64,000 nt of DNA from Schistocephalus solidus (taxonomy: Eukaryota > Platyhelminthes > Cestoda > Diphyllobothriidea > Diphyllobothriidae). Below the pieces are notes generated by a model. It was not told where the DNA came from and made no database searches. It worked only from the letters and a program-made list of their open reading frames with translations. A program made the translations under genes and the position numbers. This document shows positions 59,290 to 64,000 of this stretch, one piece after another (position 1 is the first letter of the stretch; the number at the start of each line of letters is the position of its first letter). The stretch is from NCBI GenBank assembly GCA_017591395.1, contig WEDG01000341.1, forward strand, positions 1-64,000, written 5' to 3'.

Positions 59290-61420
59290 TAATAATACTT
59301 CTATTCGGAGTGACCAACGATGCCATTTGGCAAGGCTCCGATGAAATTCGCTTGAATGAAGGATAGGATACTGCATAAGACTGCCTCTCATACGGGAAAT
59401 GGGTGCAAAAGGGGGTTATACGGGTGGGACTTTGGTAACCTTACCGAAAGTTTATTGGCTAGTTCGACTGCGTATTAGTTGCCTGACCCTTTGCCAAAAA
59501 GGTCATTCAGCAGTTCCGGCAAGAGAAGTTATGGTTTCCCATTGGTTAATTATACCACCCGGGGTTTACTTCTGAGCGAAAATAAAGTAAACCAGAAACA
59601 GTTATGTCTTGGTATACCCCGCGTATCTGCCGATGTGTTTGGTATATTTAAAATAGCTGACGTTCAACCAATTGACTTCCTCGCATGCATGAAGCCGGCA
59701 CTCTTGAAGAAAACAGAAGGTTGATTCAATCGAGAATCTCTTCCGAACGGAGATTCTATAACCCACAGTAGACGCACAAAATAAATTGTAGAGGACATTA
59801 AGAACATTTTCCTACTGCCACACGACAAAGGGCAGGCTGGAGTTGTGTTACAAAAAAAATGAATGCGTCAAAAATGCCAGAGAGCATATGTTTTTTGAGG
59901 AGATAAATCAATGAATACGTCAGCGAAGGCCTGTAAAAGCTTCGGAAGGCAACGTCACTGAATTAGGCCGCATGACGAAAGCAATGAACCTAGGGGTCTG
60001 GAGCTCGTAAGATCCTACGCATTTCGACGATTCATCAGCTATGGATACCACTGCAGCCAGCTAGCTACCTGAGAGAAACTCCAACAATCAGTTTGGTCAG
60101 GTGGTTATTCAAACGCCTCAAGTTTCCAGCTCAAAGCTCTCAATCACCTCTCCACCTAGCAAAACAATGCTTACAAAGGTTTCAATGGTTACAGCTGGGA
60201 AGTGGCGAATTGATTGGTGTCTTTCAACGTGACCGCACTGCGGACCTTGAGCCAGCAGGATCATGCAGATGCTATATAAGGCTACAGTGAGGGTCGGTAT
60301 GCTGGAATGGTATGCTCAAAGACTGACTACTGACTTGTCTCATGTTCTGTGGAGCATTGGATGAATAATTAAAAAAGAAGGTAATAAGGTTGCTGCCGAG
60401 GCTTACGGCTGGAGCGGTACTGTAATGACTAAGGACATTGGCTTACGTTGCCTATCGATCAAATCGTTAATTCTGTATGTCAATGACACTTCTGCCGTCA
60501 GTGAAAGTAAGTCCATTTAAGTCGTTCCATACCTTCAGTCCATGATGAAGGAAGAAAGATACGGGCAGTCGCTATACGTAGCCGTGCTAACGTACAGGAA
60601 GTGTGACAAGGGACTTAAAGCTGTCGTTTAGAGCAAGGCCAACCATACTTTTAGTACTCGACTTCCACAGCAAAAACTCAATTTCACACAAATGCAGCTG
60701 AATAAGAAAACGCCACTTTCAGAGAAACTGCATGCAGCTAGCCAAAAGACGAAACGGCCGAAGTGCAATAGCCCCCGAGCTCCTTCCTGCAAAGGAAAAT
60801 GCAGGCAAAAGGCCAACCGGAGGAGCGAGAGAACGAATTCTAAATGAAAATATGAACATAGAACATCGTGCATTGCTGGTTTAGTCGAAGAACTCGCCAA
60901 CCAGATAGGCAAGCCGGGTTTATTAGTAGGACACTGAATAGAAACGGCAATTAATCAACATATCATGCATCCAAAGGATCTTTGATTAATCAGTCAAAAA
61001 TCAGGTGTTGTTTAGCGGATTTATGACAGTTACGGCAAAGCCAACTATGTTGGTGAAACCGGTAAACTATTATAGACCAGGATGCATGAACAAGCACTTG
61101 TTGTTAGGCAAAAATACAAGTTAGTTCCAATGGTCGCTCTTTCACTCTCACCAGGTCACCAAATCATTTTTGACAGTGTGACTGTTCCGGGGATACCGGA
61201 TAATCAGATTTCACGATTACTGCAGGCATTGTGTCAGTCAAACGGGGACACAGGAGATATATCGGTCTGCCACCGACTGATAAAGCGATACGAGAACCGA
61301 TCGTTTGCGCGACTGAAGGGTGGTTAAATTTTAAATCAGCTGCACGTTTCCGTGTACCCTTGAAGAGGGGTCGAATGAGAATCCAACATCTCAAAAAAGA
61401 TATATGCGTTGGACACGATG
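59290..61420. other. Intergenic, nothing recognised
   Basis: Short frames on both strands (81 aa at 59479-59724, 65 aa at 60093-60290, 94 aa minus at 60628-60912) without domains. No RNA gene recognised. Confidence 0.35.
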
Positions 61421-61424
61421 TGTA

Positions 61425-61560
61425 CCCCCCCCCTGTAATACAAGGGGCTCTGTGTTAACTTTCAGGGGTAGGGGGAGGAGTACCTATTCCCGTTCCTAAA
61501 GCTAACTCTCCTAGTCAGAAAAATAGCACTAACCACCCTAAAGCTAACTCTAACCTCATG
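61425..61560. repeat. Fragment of TTAGGG-cored dispersed family
   Basis: A C run followed by GTAATACAAGGGGCTCTGTG, then GAGTACCTATTCCCG and CCCTAAAGCTAACTC words, in the order seen in related copies. Confidence 0.4.
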
Positions 61561-62079
61561 AAATGTAGACCAAGCTCACCGAAAATACGAGGTTATGCTT
61601 GTGACGGTGCCCTATTAAACTATGGACCCAAAATTGCCTCCTCCCTTCTATTTTTTTTTAAAACAACAACGTGGCACTCCACCGCAGAACTCAGTAGAAG
61701 TCAATTATGTTGTCAGCAGACAATATTCCAGACTATAACTGTTAGTGCGCTATGATGGGTTAAAAGTACGTGTGGTGCTTTTTAATGCGGAAACTCAGCG
61801 CTCGATCCGAAATGGACGAACCACGCTCACTCCTCCCTTCTATTTTCCAGTACTCTGTGAACGGAGCACAATTTTTAGCTCTCATCCTGCTGGGCCACAT
61901 AGGGAGGACGTCGGTGCAGCGCCACCGAACAATTAAAGAACGCTATTCAATCCGGTTTAAAGTACTGCTGCTGACGCCACTAAGATGGGTTCGACGAGAA
62001 TACAAATAGACCCTCTTCTCATTTATCCGGACCCACATATATGCGAAGCAAACCAGCTACGGGAGTGTGACGCGGATGT

Positions 62080-62160
62080 AAATGTCCCCCTATTACAGGT
62101 GACCTTGTGCCAAATTCCAGGGGTTAGAAGTTATTGTTAGGAAATGGGAGTAGGTACCCC
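62080..62160 (+). repeat. Fragment of TTAGGG-cored dispersed family
   Basis: CCCCCTATTACAGGTGACC, TTGTGCCAAATTCCAGGGG and GGGAGTAGGTACCCC match the flanking blocks of the other copies. The hexamer-rich core is missing. Confidence 0.45.
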
Positions 62161-62887
62161 TTTGAATTTAACCCACGGTCTCCTTGAATCAAGGAGGGTG
62201 CTTATTCTCGCGTCCGACCACTATAGGAAAAGATTCATTCACTCAACGCTGTTGCCTGTTGTAGCAGAGCCCGCGGGAGGTGGAAACCACTTGATGCAAC
62301 TTCAAAGCAGAGGAAATCCTGGGATAAGGCGGCTGTGGAGAAAATATGGACTCTTTCGCACCCATCAAAGACGTCTGGTAGAACTTGCTTACTTATTAGT
62401 GAGAACGCAATAAGACCCTGGAGCACGGAGTAACGCGAGCCCACGCTGTCTACTACTATATACGAATTTCCATGTTGGGATTTGGTCAACGGATTCTCGT
62501 CAAATTTAGCCATCTACCAATGTTCGCTCCATGTTAAGAATCGTATTGAATTCTAGTACCGAGCGGTGTGCTAAATAAAGGCAAAATCGGAATGACTATT
62601 TTTGATGTCATGTTTGTTAAAAGCCAGTCGTAGCATAACGCAAAACTAAAAAGCCCGTATGTTGAGTGATAGTCGAACGCTTCTGGGCTTCTTCAGTTAT
62701 CCGTAGATCCCTTAAAATGCTGAATTGTGTTCGTGTTCAACCGCATGGCCGAAGGTTGGGTTGAATAGGGCTACTAAGGCGTGTAGTTACAAGGCTTGTG
62801 TGCGCCGCTAGTGAGGGGTGCACGCTTGAGAGAACGCCAAGACTTTGTGTGACAGTTTTGTGACTTGGTGCATGATAACATCAACGA

Positions 62888-63300
62888 ACAGTTCGACCGT
62901 CATAGTCCGACGATGTCCACCAGGATGGTGCAGGCACGGCGACTTAAGCGTCAATTAGTTTTAAGTGATTATAAACTTTCACTGCATCTACCGTACTCTC
63001 GCTTCCCTTACCCGCCTGTGCCCGGTGTCAACACAGAGTCAATAAGACCGGAGGCGGGGTCAAGCGCAGGTGGCTGGCGCGGCCGGAGACGCTCCTAACC
63101 GTGCCACCACACCTGAATCCAAACCATAAAAGGCAAAGGTGGCCGTTGCGGCGTGAACCTGCAACTACGCGTGCCACCACGCTCCCTTGTCCAAGTTTGA
63201 CATTTGTCATGGAAGTTCGTCCCAAATAACGCCCACTGCAACCTGATTTGGCCCTCATGTGGGTCCAGTGAATCTACCACGCGGCCCGTTTAGGGGGCAC
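62888..63300 (+). repeat. Dispersed GC-rich family A, near-complete copy
   Basis: Starts CAGTTCGACCGTCATAGTCC and ends GCGGCCCGTTTAGGGGGCAC. It carries an internal partial repetition around GTGCCACCACACC / GTGCCACCACGC that makes it longer than the copy at 43642. Confidence 0.65.
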
Positions 63301-63597
63301 ATAACTTCAACCAATACGCTAGACGCAAAGTTTTGCGGCAACGACATGGATAGAATACTAAAAATACTTAAACCAGTTTGACGTAACCCCTTCTACGGTC
63401 TGAGCCATCGGTTTGGAAGAACTTGGAAAGGCCGGGAACCTTAGATGCAACAAAGCGTCATCACATTATTGAGGAACTCCTTCGAAAGTAATGCACCTCA
63501 CAATGCCCACAAGAATAATGAACATACACAGAGTGTCTTTCTAAGTTGTCAACGAGCTTGTTTTGCCTAGTAGTTCGTGGTGTCAATATAAAGCACT

Positions 63598-63945
63598 TTG
63601 ATGGCTCTCAATGCCAATAAGTGGGCTTCGAGTGAGCACCGAAACCATTCGAACGTGCCACGCGTTTCCTATAAAATTTTGGAATTTCCATACAAAAAGA
63701 TGACAAATGTTATATGGAGACAAAAAGACCTTATTTTAAGAAACCAGCTTACGTACAGAACTAGCTGTGAACGTATTTCTAAAAGTAAGGAAGGCAAACA
63801 CCATTACTGCCGGATCGCAGCATTCTACAGAACAGACCGAAATGAGTATCGTGCCCTGCGGAAGAGCAAAAATAAGACTCCGATAGCAAGCCCACTCACG
63901 AAACTAGTGAACACATTTTCAGTCCCATCATCGCGTTGCGCGTGA
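63598..63945 (+). CDS. Unassigned 115-codon open frame
   Basis: Basic, Lys/Arg/Ser-rich frame from an ATG, including YKILEFPYKKMTNVIWRQKD and RIAAFYRTDRNEYRALRKSK, stopping at TGA at 63943-63945. I do not recognise it and see no splice signals that fix its ends. It lies 300 bp after a family A repeat and may be a remnant of a mobile element or a chance frame. Confidence 0.2.
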   Translation: MMALNANKWASSEHRNHSNVPRVSYKILEFPYKKMTNVIWRQKDLILRNQLTYRTSCERISKSKEGKHHYCRIAAFYRTDRNEYRALRKSKNKTPIASPLTKLVNTFSVPSSRCA

Positions 63946-64000
63946 GGGTGGACGTTGATTGGCCAAGCCGACAGAATCCCCGCTGCCGTCCAATTTGGTC

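Overview
The window looks like nuclear DNA of an invertebrate animal: a split C2H2 zinc-finger gene with GT-AG introns, tRNA-derived SINE-like pieces, MITE-like inverted repeats, long microsatellites and no operon-like packing. A flatworm, perhaps a tapeworm, is my best guess. That rests on overall texture and on the known use of hammerhead satellites in flatworms, not on a diagnostic gene.

Region 1 (1-16213) is one satellite array of 46 full monomers plus a partial one, period about 342 or 353 bp, continuing beyond the left edge of the window. Read on the minus strand, nearly every monomer carries a complete type I hammerhead self-cleaving ribozyme of about 88 nt: CTGAGGA core, GCCGA/TCGGC stem II, GAAA, a two-base-pair stem III with an ACGT tetraloop, and GTC at the cleavage site. 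Minus-strand transcripts should therefore cut themselves into monomers, and possibly circles, like the hammerhead satellites and retrozymes known in other animals. The array stops 3 nt short of the predicted cleavage position and runs into a (TA)n tract. This is the most interesting system in the window.

Region 2 (about 16850-26780) is a minus-strand, multi-exon C2H2 zinc-finger gene with dispersed fingers. The last two fingers resemble those of the RREB1/hindsight family, which is a tentative call. Four 5' exons are open and join in phase. The 3' exons carry several apparent frameshifts, so the gene is either decaying or poorly resolved in this assembly. A CCAAT-containing GC-rich promoter lies upstream and an AATAAA signal downstream.

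Region 3 (about 26800-64000) is mostly intron-like or intergenic DNA. It holds triplet microsatellites, a 348-bp (GA)n tract, two or more dispersed repeat families (one about 370-410 bp and GC-rich; one MITE-like with a degenerate TTAGGG-rich core), tRNA-like SINE heads, GC/CpG-rich islands without a recognisable gene, and a few isolated coding-like exons. I recognise no complete second gene, no rRNA, no functional tRNA, no CRISPR and no intact reverse transcriptase or transposase.
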